Positions 1 to 6,987 are shown, numbered from the stretch's first letter. The stretch: 7,179 nt of DNA from Patescibacteria group bacterium (GCA_018896875.1 JAHILT010000080.1:1-7179); one strand, 5' to 3'. A program made the numbers and translations. The notes: generated by a model not told the origin, from the sequence alone.

Positions 1-25
1 AAGCGGAAACGCTCTAATTCTAATC

Positions 26-78
26 GCAAAAGGGCAAAAATTCCTTCCCCCCAACCCCCTTCCTTTTTGCCCTTTTGC
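26..78. repeat. Perfect 15-bp inverted repeat with 23-base G/C-skewed loop
   Basis: GCAAAAGGGCAAAAA at 26-40 is the exact reverse complement of TTTTTGCCCTTTTGC at 64-78. The loop (41-63) is C-rich on the plus strand and G-rich on the minus strand, with uninterrupted runs of five and six. In the operon's transcript the 3' arm begins with five U, and the structure lies about 70-120 bases past the KAP stop. A role as operon 3' end, RNA-stabilising hairpin or factor-assisted terminator is inferred. It is not a canonical terminator on either strand, because no T-run follows the stem on the minus strand. Confidence 0.6.
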
Positions 79-81
79 TTT

Positions 82-103
82 TCGGGCTTCGCCCGATTTT
101 TTT
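82..103 (+). terminator. Intrinsic terminator reading on the plus strand
   Basis: A GC-rich 6-bp stem (TCGGGC at 82-87 with GCCCGA at 91-96, loop TTC) runs directly into seven T (97-103). This is a textbook Rho-independent terminator for transcription coming from the left on the plus strand. Read on the minus strand the same hairpin is followed by AAAAGC rather than T, so it is a poor terminator for the operon. It implies a convergent plus-strand gene beyond the left edge. Confidence 0.7.
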
Positions 104-122
104 GCGGGGCTACAAAATTAAA

Positions 123-137
123 GGGTGGCGGGTGGGG
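123..137 (+). other. G-rich tract, possible two-layer G-quadruplex
   Basis: GGGTGGCGGGTGGGG has four G-runs (3, 2, 3, 4) separated by single bases, which suits a compact two-tetrad quadruplex in plus-strand DNA. The plus strand is the template for the operon, and the tract lies 9 bases beyond the KAP stop codon, where it could slow polymerase. Purely sequence-based; no function is shown. Confidence 0.4.
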
Positions 138-145
138 TTAGTATT

Positions 146-3100
146 TTATTCTTCGTTTTGGTTAATAAGAGAATCTATTTCTTTCCAAAATTGTTTCTCT
201 TCTTTATTGGAATTACTAGACTTTAAATTTTTAATTTTTTCTATCACAAGATTTTTATTTTCGTTTTGAGGCCACTCCTTCAGGCGGTCGAGCAAGTCCT
301 TAAAATCTTTTTCGTACTTTGGATACTTAGGATTAAGCTCGTTTAATATCTCAAGAGAAACATCTAAAGTTGCTTTATCTCTATCTTGTTTCAACATATC
401 AAAAAGAGTATATGTAAAATCACTTACAAGAGTTTCCTGCATAATCACTACCAAACTTGCAACTGATTTTAAAACAAATCTATGACTTGAGTTGAGAATC
501 TTACCCGGCTGTCTTAACCAATCCAATACCTCTTTCCCTATTTCTCTTCTCTTTTCTTCACTTAAAGAATCGGTATTTGTGAGAAAATTTAGTCCTGCTT
601 CTTGAGATGCTAGATTATCTGACTTCAAAAGTGTTTTAATTTGATTGACTATCTGCTCTTTCAAATCAGCTGGGTCGTTCTTGCTTAGCTGGTTCGGTAA
701 GTAATCATAAATCAAAACTTGTGCGTCAAATGGAATTGATGGAAGTTTACTAATTAAATTTTTTATAATCGCTTGCCTGTCTGGTAGGTTATTATCAAGT
801 GTCTTTATAAAGTTTAGACTGTTTGCACCTTTCTGATTGATGAGGTTGGTAATCAGTTCAAGTTTTTTACTTTTATCTGCTCTTTTATAAATCATGTCTA
901 AGTAGGCATCATCTATCATACTTTTCTGTAAAAAAGATGGAAAGAAATCATCAATAAAACCTTCGACGCTTTTCTTTTCCCAATAATCTAAAACTTCTTG
1001 AATTTTAGAAGCAGTCGCTTGCTGACAATAAGTATTTATTAAATTTTGAAGTTCGTTCTTTTGAGCTTCGGGCGCAGCAAAATGTAGCCAGCGAAGATTA
1101 TTGACAAACGAAGTGCGATTATCCCATGCTCCTATACCGTTAAATGCTTGGGTAAACTGCTTAATCAACTGTATTTTAATTCCATCGTCAGCACTACCTA
1201 ACTCTGCCTCAAATTCACTAAATATTTCTCCAATGGCTTTCATAAAGGTTTCTTTTTCTGCTCTGTAGTCTGGGTGTTTTGATGTTTCCTTCTGAATTAG
1301 CTCTGTAATCTTTTGTAAAATTACGCCAAATTTCTTTTTCTTAATAATAAATTCCTTAAATTGCGACAACATCTCCTTGTCTTTGAGAAAAGTTTGCTCA
1401 TCAATATTTGTAATAAATTTTTCAAAAGCTTGTGGCGTTACAAAATCTTCCTGTTCCTTCAATTTCTCAAACAAAGAAATTATCTCAAAATTGTTTGAGA
1501 AATGTTCATCAATGGATTTAGAAATTTGTGCTATCGTCTCCTTATCTACGAGGTTAAAATTTTGTTTTAAATTTATCAGAATATTTTTTACAAGTTCCAA
1601 ACTATCAGGCTTGCGAGCATCTTCGCTATCTAAAGCAAGCGCATATCTTTTAACTAATGGCTTACGAAATTGATCATCTAGCTCATTTTTAGTTAACAGA
1701 CTGGAAAAAATAAGATTTGTTGGAAGTTGAGCAAAAAATTGCCATAGGTCAGTATCCAATGTACGTGCCAATGTTTCGTAATATAATTTCTTTTGAGTAA
1801 TAACTTTTAACTCACTAAAAATCTCCAAATGTGTTGAAAATATGTTTTTTTGTAAATCTTTCTGGCTACGGTACTTTCTCAATAAAAGTTCTACAAAATC
1901 TACAACTGCCGTATTGTCCTGTTCCTTTTCGATAATTTCCTTCGCTTTCTCTTTATCGCCCTCAACTAAAGCGAGGGTTAAATCAACGGAATTAGTTAAT
2001 TTTCCTGAAATAGTCGGCTCTTTGAAATATATAAATGGCTCTGCATTATCAATGGTAATTCGACTTGTATTAAGCATAAAGTTTCGTAGGCCATTCTCAT
2101 CTTTATCTTGTAAAATGTTTTCTGGTTCAAACCACTTCTCTTTTAACCTCTGGTATGCCGTAGGATATTTTTGTTTTAAAATAAGTACCTTAGCAAGATA
2201 AGGGACACCATCTTTTATCCTGTCCCAAACCTCAGTTTTAGAGGCCAATACTAAAGCTGAAATTAAGTTATTTATAAATTGCTTTATTTCGCGAGGGTTG
2301 TTAGAAAACGCGCTTCCAATAACAAAAGCAACATCCTCATGTTGTAATAATTTTTTTATTTCTCCAGTGTCTTCAATAATTTTGTTTATAAAGGCGTGCA
2401 AATCTGACTCAATAAATTCGGGCATCCAAATAATTAAATTGAATAACTTCCGCAAATATTCCGAAGAATCAAAGTCGTCGTCTTTATCTTTATAAAAACT
2501 TTTGATTTGATTATTTATAGCGTCAGAATCACAAGGTACAATAAAAGTTAAACCTGCTACATTTTTAGGGTCTAAAAATGTTTTTATAGTTGAAAGAATT
2601 TTAATCGCAGTATCCCCTTGAACTCTGTCTATATTATCAAAAACAATTACAACTCTCTTATTAATCTTCTCAACTATTTTCTGAAAGAGAATTTCAAATT
2701 GTTCTGGAGAATTGAGTCGTTCTTCCTTTTCTACTTTTGTCTTAATTGTAGAAAGTGGTCCAAGAGAAGATAAAAATTTATCAACAGAGCGTTTCCAAAT
2801 TTTTTCAAAAATTGGTATTAATAAAACACCAAGCAATGAGAACGAACCAACTACTGCAGCAAAATTTTTAATAGTTTGAATAATAAAATTATCAAAACTG
2901 AAGTATGTTTCTAAACTAACCCAAATCAGCAATAGCAAAATTGCGACTACAAAAAGCCAATTTGCTTTTAGAAAAGATTTTATTTTTTCCCAAAAATTTT
3001 GCTTTTTAGATTCCTCATTAGAAACTGTTACCTCTTCTCGGATTTCGGTTGTTTTATGTAAGGGATCCAAAATAGACGGGTCAATTTTTTCGCCTTCGTT

Positions 3101-3391
3101 GTTTAAGAATTCAACTAGCTTTATTAAAAATATCCTTCGGAGCGAATCATCTTGGTATTTCCATGCGTCAAATACAAACATTGGATACTCATATTTATCC
3201 CTAATCATTTCAATGACAGTGCTTTTTCCTGTTCCCCATTTACTAAAAAGCCCGATTGTATGAACACAAGAATCGTTTTCAAGTATTTCCTGTAGTGCGG
3301 GAGCAACTTTATTATGGTAAAACTCAACTACGCCATCTTCATTTCCGAGAGGAGCGTCTTTTAAGAATTTAAATTTAAGTTTTTCAGTCAT
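146..3391 (-). CDS. KAP-family P-loop NTPase with membrane insertion and long helical C-terminus
   Basis: I call 1081 residues from ATG 3391 (MTEKLKFKF). The frame extends back to 3508, but those 39 residues overlap the HNH gene and show no family pattern. Walker A is SKWGTGKS at 50-57 within IGLFSKWGTGKST, followed by FVFDAWKYQ (73-80), a typical KAP strand. Two hydrophobic segments (about 144-162 and 176-194) lie between Walker A and Walker B, the hallmark KAP membrane insertion. Walker B is VVIVFDNIDR at 247-256, with sensor-like TFIVPCDSDA at 282-291 and NNPREIKQFINNL at 364-376. Residues from about 430 to the end are almost wholly helical and partly HEAT-like, with no recognised nuclease motif. 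KAP NTPases are inner-membrane-associated ATPases, and PifA of the F plasmid excludes phage T7. Here it is the last gene and probably acts as a large sensor or scaffold. The 28-base gap before it is the widest in the operon. Confidence 0.93.
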   Translation of the reverse strand: MTEKLKFKFLKDAPLGNEDGVVEFYHNKVAPALQEILENDSCVHTIGLFSKWGTGKSTVIEMIRDKYEYPMFVFDAWKYQDDSLRRIFLIKLVEFLNNEGEKIDPSILDPLHKTTEIREEVTVSNEESKKQNFWEKIKSFLKANWLFVVAILLLLIWVSLETYFSFDNFIIQTIKNFAAVVGSFSLLGVLLIPIFEKIWKRSVDKFLSSLGPLSTIKTKVEKEERLNSPEQFEILFQKIVEKINKRVVIVFDNIDRVQGDTAIKILSTIKTFLDPKNVAGLTFIVPCDSDAINNQIKSFYKDKDDDFDSSEYLRKLFNLIIWMPEFIESDLHAFINKIIEDTGEIKKLLQHEDVAFVIGSAFSNNPREIKQFINNLISALVLASKTEVWDRIKDGVPYLAKVLILKQKYPTAYQRLKEKWFEPENILQDKDENGLRNFMLNTSRITIDNAEPFIYFKEPTISGKLTNSVDLTLALVEGDKEKAKEIIEKEQDNTAVVDFVELLLRKYRSQKDLQKNIFSTHLEIFSELKVITQKKLYYETLARTLDTDLWQFFAQLPTNLIFSSLLTKNELDDQFRKPLVKRYALALDSEDARKPDSLELVKNILINLKQNFNLVDKETIAQISKSIDEHFSNNFEIISLFEKLKEQEDFVTPQAFEKFITNIDEQTFLKDKEMLSQFKEFIIKKKKFGVILQKITELIQKETSKHPDYRAEKETFMKAIGEIFSEFEAELGSADDGIKIQLIKQFTQAFNGIGAWDNRTSFVNNLRWLHFAAPEAQKNELQNLINTYCQQATASKIQEVLDYWEKKSVEGFIDDFFPSFLQKSMIDDAYLDMIYKRADKSKKLELITNLINQKGANSLNFIKTLDNNLPDRQAIIKNLISKLPSIPFDAQVLIYDYLPNQLSKNDPADLKEQIVNQIKTLLKSDNLASQEAGLNFLTNTDSLSEEKRREIGKEVLDWLRQPGKILNSSHRFVLKSVASLVVIMQETLVSDFTYTLFDMLKQDRDKATLDVSLEILNELNPKYPKYEKDFKDLLDRLKEWPQNENKNLVIEKIKNLKSSNSNKEEKQFWKEIDSLINQNEE

Positions 3392-3419
3392 AATTAAATT
3401 GCACTTAATACGAATAATT

Positions 3420-4538
3420 TTATTTCCCCGATTTTCTTCTATTACATTCTTTGCATAATAATTGGCAATTTTCTGCGGTTGTTTTTCCTCCTTCGTGCCA
3501 CGGATCAATATGATCTGCCTCCATTTCTCCTATTTCCCATTTTTTGTTTTTATTTTCACTCTTACAATCTGGGCAAATACCATTTTGTCGTTCGTATGCT
3601 TCTCGTTTCATGTTTGGTGTAAATGCTCGAATAGAAAGATATTTTTCTTTTCGGGTAAGTATATATGAATAAATGCCCGATTTTTTTGTTACATCTTCAT
3701 CTTGCATTAATTTTTTTATTTCTTTTTCAAGTTTTTCTGAATTAAATTTTTTATCCTTAAATTCATTGTAAAGTTCGCCCCAATTTACACCCGACATCTC
3801 TTTTCGATAATTTGGAAAAACTTTTCTCACCCAATGAATTACACTTTGAAAATATTTCCACAATTCATCCGCATTTTTATCATGCTGGTGCTTTGCCATG
3901 TATTCTTCAATTTCTCCGTTATTTATCCAAAAAATTGCAGTTTCTAAATACTCCTGCCTGATAGGAGAACCTGTTACTAATTGCCCTCCGTCATGCGCAA
4001 GTAAATACGCCGCACAATTTGTTTTACTAAATTTCAATTTTGCATCAGAAAGCCACGGTCCAGTATAAACGGCATTTCTAAGCTCTTGAGGAAATAATCT
4101 CTCACCAGCGATATTGATAATTTTAAACCAATCAAGTTTTTCCTTATCATTTCCTTCGCAGTGATAAATCATAAGATCATAGCTCATAATCTGCTCTTGT
4201 TCTTCTTTGGTCAGATTATGAAACATTGCAGTTCTACCATTAAATTCAATTGAAAAATCACCATTTACGAATTGAGCAAGACTGATTGTTCTTTGTTGCC
4301 CGTCAAGCACTTCAAAATTGCCATCTTCTTTTTTTACCCAATACATCACATTCAAAGGAAAACCATTTTTAATAGTTCTGATTACCTCATCTCGTTGTTT
4401 TCCGCTATATACAAACTCTCTTTGGTATTTCGGACGAATATCCAATTTACCTCCAAAAGCACTAACACCTTCTTCAGCACTATCTTTGTAGTCTTTTACG
4501 ACTTCCGCAATTTTAATTTTGTGTAAATCTATTTTCAT
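3420..4538 (-). CDS. DUF262 (GmrSD-N-like) protein fused to McrA-type HNH endonuclease
   Basis: The 372-residue product has an N-terminal DUF262 domain (about 25-200). It shows IRPKYQREFVYSGKQRDEVI at 34-53, then the hallmark VLDGQQRTISL with DGQQR at 79-83, a ParB/Srx-like nucleotide-binding motif. The C-terminus is a zinc-supported HNH nuclease: CPDC at 322-325, ADHIDPWHEGG at 341-351, N357, and LCKECNRRK at 361-369. The catalytic histidine would be H343, and the four Cys (322, 325, 362, 365) would hold zinc. DUF262 nucleases such as GmrSD, SspE and BrxU couple NTP hydrolysis to cleavage or nicking of phage or modified DNA. They normally carry a DUF1524-type HNH, whereas this one ends in a CxxC/CxxC McrA-like HNH. 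It starts 6 bases after the GIY-YIG stop with no Shine-Dalgarno. A role as NTP-gated DNA nuclease of the operon is inferred; its substrate is unknown. Confidence 0.92.
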   Translation of the reverse strand: MKIDLHKIKIAEVVKDYKDSAEEGVSAFGGKLDIRPKYQREFVYSGKQRDEVIRTIKNGFPLNVMYWVKKEDGNFEVLDGQQRTISLAQFVNGDFSIEFNGRTAMFHNLTKEEQEQIMSYDLMIYHCEGNDKEKLDWFKIINIAGERLFPQELRNAVYTGPWLSDAKLKFSKTNCAAYLLAHDGGQLVTGSPIRQEYLETAIFWINNGEIEEYMAKHQHDKNADELWKYFQSVIHWVRKVFPNYRKEMSGVNWGELYNEFKDKKFNSEKLEKEIKKLMQDEDVTKKSGIYSYILTRKEKYLSIRAFTPNMKREAYERQNGICPDCKSENKNKKWEIGEMEADHIDPWHEGGKTTAENCQLLCKECNRRKSGK

Positions 4539-4544
4539 AATATT

Positions 4545-5144
4545 TTAATTAATATCTGGCAAATCTTTTAATTTTTTGCCCGTATATTCAAAATAATTAG
4601 CTCCTTGGTATGATCCAGTTAATCTTCCTTTTTGTTCAAATATTTTATTAGTAAGTGGTGATAATTTCCAAACTTGCCCATCGTATTCAACCTCTCGTTC
4701 TCCGCAAACTTTTGCGATTATACTTTTATCTTGAATAAACACAATTTCATCACCATTCTTTAATCCTTTTTTATAAAAACTAAATAAACCACTTTGAGTT
4801 CTAACTTCGGAGACTTTATCAAATTCCTTTTCTTTATTGAGATTTTCTGGATAAATAATTTTTCCATCAAAAGAAAGAAGTAATTGCTTAACTAATTCAT
4901 AATCCAAAGCAAACAATTCACTATCACCAACTCTATGCTTACTAAAAATTTCCTTCAAAAGATTTTCCTTGTCCGAATAATCATCAAGCTCAATAGCAAA
5001 AAATCTCTTTAGTCCAGACACATTAGAGTATCCGTTTGCTTCTAAAAATCGCATTCTTTCAGAATAATTTTTAGTACCAGTTTGACCGATTTTTATCAAA
5101 CCAGATACTGCCGTTGTCATAATGTAAATAATTCCTTTTTTCAT
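4545..5144 (-). CDS. GIY-YIG family nuclease with C-terminal DUF4357-like domain
   Basis: I call 199 residues from ATG 5144, one base after the methyltransferase TAA. A longer frame from 5201 exists, but its extra 19 residues lie inside the methyltransferase gene and precede the domain's first strand. Residues 1-95 fit the T5orf172/MUG113-type GIY-YIG fold: GIIYIM at 4-9, LIKIGQT at 16-22 (the second Tyr is replaced by Lys, as is usual in this subgroup), the conserved Arg as R30 in SERMR, H70 in SKHR, and the metal-binding Glu as E76 in SELF. Residues about 120-195 look like DUF4357, with EYDGQVWKLSPLTNKIF, then GANYFEYTGKKLKDL. GIY-YIG enzymes cut DNA with one metal ion, and some type II restriction enzymes (Hpy188I, Eco29kI) use this fold. 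It is therefore a candidate restriction partner for the adjacent methylase, although nicking or regulatory roles are possible. Confidence 0.85.
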   Translation of the reverse strand: MKKGIIYIMTTAVSGLIKIGQTGTKNYSERMRFLEANGYSNVSGLKRFFAIELDDYSDKENLLKEIFSKHRVGDSELFALDYELVKQLLLSFDGKIIYPENLNKEKEFDKVSEVRTQSGLFSFYKKGLKNGDEIVFIQDKSIIAKVCGEREVEYDGQVWKLSPLTNKIFEQKGRLTGSYQGANYFEYTGKKLKDLPDIN

Positions 5145-5145
5145 A

Positions 5146-6237
5146 TTATTTTTGTGGTTTTTTATTTTGAATAAATATTCGTTTGAATTTGTTTTGCCCA
5201 TTAATCACACAGTGCGGATTTTTTCCATCCCAAATTCCACCAGACATACCTTTTCCATTATCTTCTGCCATTCCAATAATCTCAAATTGAGCTGGATTCC
5301 ACTTATCTAGAAAAGTAACAGGAACACCCATAACTCCTGAATAATCTAACGGGATATCTAAAACCCTAGAAACTTCTATGGCTTCATAATTATCATATTT
5401 AAAATATTCCTTTGGTGAATATTTTTTATACAGTGTAATTTCTTGATGACGCTTAATAGTATCTAGATTTGTAAACCAAACAATTCTGCCCATACTAAAA
5501 TATTTAATTCCATTTTCAATTTTTTTCCTTGTTTCCGTTGGGATATCGTAATCCATAGGAACTTGAAACCATTTTGTTCCACCATTATCATAACCAAGCC
5601 ATAGTTTGTTTTCTTTAATTAACTTAAAAATTTCTTTGTAGGTAATAGCATTATGATCCCCTAAAATTAAGAATTTTTTATCATAATCTGCAAGTTGACC
5701 AATATATTTCCTAAACAATGAAAAAGGCGGATTAGTTACAATAATATCTGCTTGTTTTAAAAGCTCAATACTTTCTCCACTTCTAAAATCTCCCTCGCCT
5801 TTCAATGGTGACCACTCGTTATTTTTATTAGTCTTTAGTTGCTCGGCAATATCTCGCAAATCAAAAGCGCCATCGCCATCTAAATCACTAACTTCGTTGA
5901 TGATGAATTTATTTGCTGTTACTTTTGGACGACCTTTTGGTTTGGCGAGAGTTTTGTCGTTTCCAAATAATGATAATTGTGTATTGGCAATTGGTGATGG
6001 CTTGTAGCTCGTAGCGATAAGTTGCTTTAAACCTAAAGCATTAAAATTACTAGCAAAATATTTAAAAAAGTTGCTTTCAAAAGGATCATCACAATTGCAA
6101 TATACTACCTTGTCACGAAATTGTTCTTTATAGTGTTTTAATTCCTTTTCAATATCAACAAGCTGAGTATAAAACTCATCCTTTTTTGCTTTGTTTGCTT
6201 TATGCAAATTTGAATTTGAAGATTTTGCCATAATCAT
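5146..6237 (-). CDS. EcoRI-family adenine-specific DNA methyltransferase (N6-adenine)
   Basis: This 363-residue protein follows the EcoRI methylase family (Pfam EcoRI_methylase) almost end to end. It has KAKKDEFYTQ at 16-25, VVYCNCDDP at 44-52 (the SAM-binding strand), EGDFRSGESIELL at 148-160, the catalytic motif IV as VTNPPF at 167-172, DKKFLI at 186-191, DIPLDYSGVMGVPVTFL at 294-310, and a C-terminal INGQNKFKRIFI. It should transfer methyl from S-adenosylmethionine to adenine N6 and protect host DNA. It is longer than M.EcoRI (326 residues), mainly through a region at about 86-140 carrying a basic GRPK stretch and a DLDGDGAFDLRD loop. GAATTC specificity is possible but not proven. The start at 6237 overlaps the previous TGA; a second ATG at 6231 (MAKSS) has a GAG about 9 bases upstream and could be the true start. 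No EcoRI-like endonuclease accompanies it. Confidence 0.95.
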   Translation of the reverse strand: MIMAKSSNSNLHKANKAKKDEFYTQLVDIEKELKHYKEQFRDKVVYCNCDDPFESNFFKYFASNFNALGLKQLIATSYKPSPIANTQLSLFGNDKTLAKPKGRPKVTANKFIINEVSDLDGDGAFDLRDIAEQLKTNKNNEWSPLKGEGDFRSGESIELLKQADIIVTNPPFSLFRKYIGQLADYDKKFLILGDHNAITYKEIFKLIKENKLWLGYDNGGTKWFQVPMDYDIPTETRKKIENGIKYFSMGRIVWFTNLDTIKRHQEITLYKKYSPKEYFKYDNYEAIEVSRVLDIPLDYSGVMGVPVTFLDKWNPAQFEIIGMAEDNGKGMSGGIWDGKNPHCVINGQNKFKRIFIQNKKPQK

Positions 6238-6983
6238 TTTCTCGTTATTAAATCATACGCCAAACTGGCAAGCGAAATGTAATGTATTGCTAAATTTTTA
6301 TTTAAATCTATGGCGGGGGTGTGTGCTTTTTCATTGCGCAAAAACTGAATAGACATATGCAAAAATTTTACGCCTTCAAAAAAATCCTTTTCTGCATCGT
6401 CCGCAGGCTCGTGTCCAAAAATCTTTTTGTAGTTTAAAGCGCTGAAAGCGTCTGTCGCCTTTTCTTTTCCACTTATATCTTTTAGTTTTTTGCGGACGAT
6501 TTTGTATGCTTCTTCCACAGCGTTAAAATAATGTCCACTATTCAACAATTTTTGCACATGATCAAAAACTTCTTTCTGCAAGGTTATGTTTATGCTACCG
6601 TTTTTGAAAGTAGCTTGTGATTTATTTTCTACTTTCGTTTTTGTTCCAAGAAGTTTTTCCCCGATATTTTTCGCAGCAGTCATTCTGTCGGTCGGAAAAT
6701 CCGCTCGCTTCAGATCATCAATCAAGATTTGATTTTCAATATATTCAATAAGTTTTAATACGCTTTTGCCAACAGTCTTTTTATCTGCTTTTAACCATAA
6801 ACCACGCATACGATTAGCTTTTGAACCGCTTGCATAGTTATACTTTTTATTGTAAATATCAATCCCCATATCATCTCTAAAAAATTCTCCCATTGTTCGA
6901 TCTGAAAAATTTAAAACATAACCACCGTCCATTTGGAATAATTTTTCAAATATCTGTTTTTCAAGTGTGGTTAAGTTTGCCAT
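6234..6983 (-). CDS. TIGR02391 (Ymh) HEPN-domain protein with AbiJ-like N-terminus, putative RNase effector
   Basis: The product has 249 residues in two parts. Residues about 1-88 resemble the AbiJ N-terminal domain 3 pattern: GGYVLNFSDRT at 20-30, MGEFFRDDMGIDI, and GSKANRMRGLW at 53-63. Residues about 126-249 match the TIGR02391/Hypoth_Ymh family, an all-helical HEPN domain. The HEPN ribonuclease signature R-x4-H is intact as R216-N-E-K-A-H221 (bases 6338-6321), with the polar N right after R as in active members. By family knowledge HEPN domains with this motif are metal-independent RNases common in abortive infection and toxin systems, so an RNA-cleaving cytoplasmic effector is inferred. 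No signal peptide or membrane segment is seen. The ATG lies 4 bases after the regulator's TAA with no Shine-Dalgarno, and the TGA stop overlaps the next start (ATGA), suggesting coupled translation. The triggering signal cannot be read from sequence. Confidence 0.87.
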   Translation of the reverse strand: MANLTTLEKQIFEKLFQMDGGYVLNFSDRTMGEFFRDDMGIDIYNKKYNYASGSKANRMRGLWLKADKKTVGKSVLKLIEYIENQILIDDLKRADFPTDRMTAAKNIGEKLLGTKTKVENKSQATFKNGSINITLQKEVFDHVQKLLNSGHYFNAVEEAYKIVRKKLKDISGKEKATDAFSALNYKKIFGHEPADDAEKDFFEGVKFLHMSIQFLRNEKAHTPAIDLNKNLAIHYISLASLAYDLITRK

Positions 6984-6987
6984 AGTT

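Noticed and set aside
2..13. Tiny AGCG-GAAA-CGCT hairpin at the left edge
   Set aside because: A four-base-pair stem at the window edge is too small to call a structural RNA or terminator without its left context.
75..269. Plus-strand open frame of 64 codons starting inside the terminator region
   Set aside because: It begins in the hairpin, runs antisense into the KAP 3' end, and encodes a low-complexity Phe/Leu-rich peptide without a ribosome site.
1842..2201. Plus-strand open frame of 119 codons, plus similar shorter ones at 1377-1673, 2298-2495, 3462-3668 and 4272-4526
   Set aside because: All lie antisense within strongly supported minus-strand genes. Their translations are Ser/Phe/Lys-rich with no domain pattern, as expected of antisense shadows in AT-rich DNA.
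3392..3419. Possible internal promoter in the 28-base gap before the KAP gene
   Set aside because: The gap is simply A/T-rich, and no convincing -35/-10 pair or Bacteroidota-type -7 element with proper spacing is visible. It is too short to judge.
3392..3508. Longer KAP start at ATG 3508 adding 39 residues
   Set aside because: Most of the extension overlaps the HNH zinc-motif codons in another frame. It shows no KAP-family pattern, and the ATG at 3391 begins directly at the family-like N-terminus.
5145..5201. Longer GIY-YIG start at ATG 5201 adding 19 residues
   Set aside because: The extra stretch overlaps the end of the methyltransferase gene in another frame and precedes the first GIY-YIG strand. 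The ATG at 5144, one base after the TAA, fits operon spacing and domain layout better.
6234..6237. Recoded TGA (alternative genetic code as in some CPR lineages)
   Set aside because: The HEPN gene ends at a TGA at its family-typical C-terminus, and all the other frames are open without reading TGA as an amino acid.
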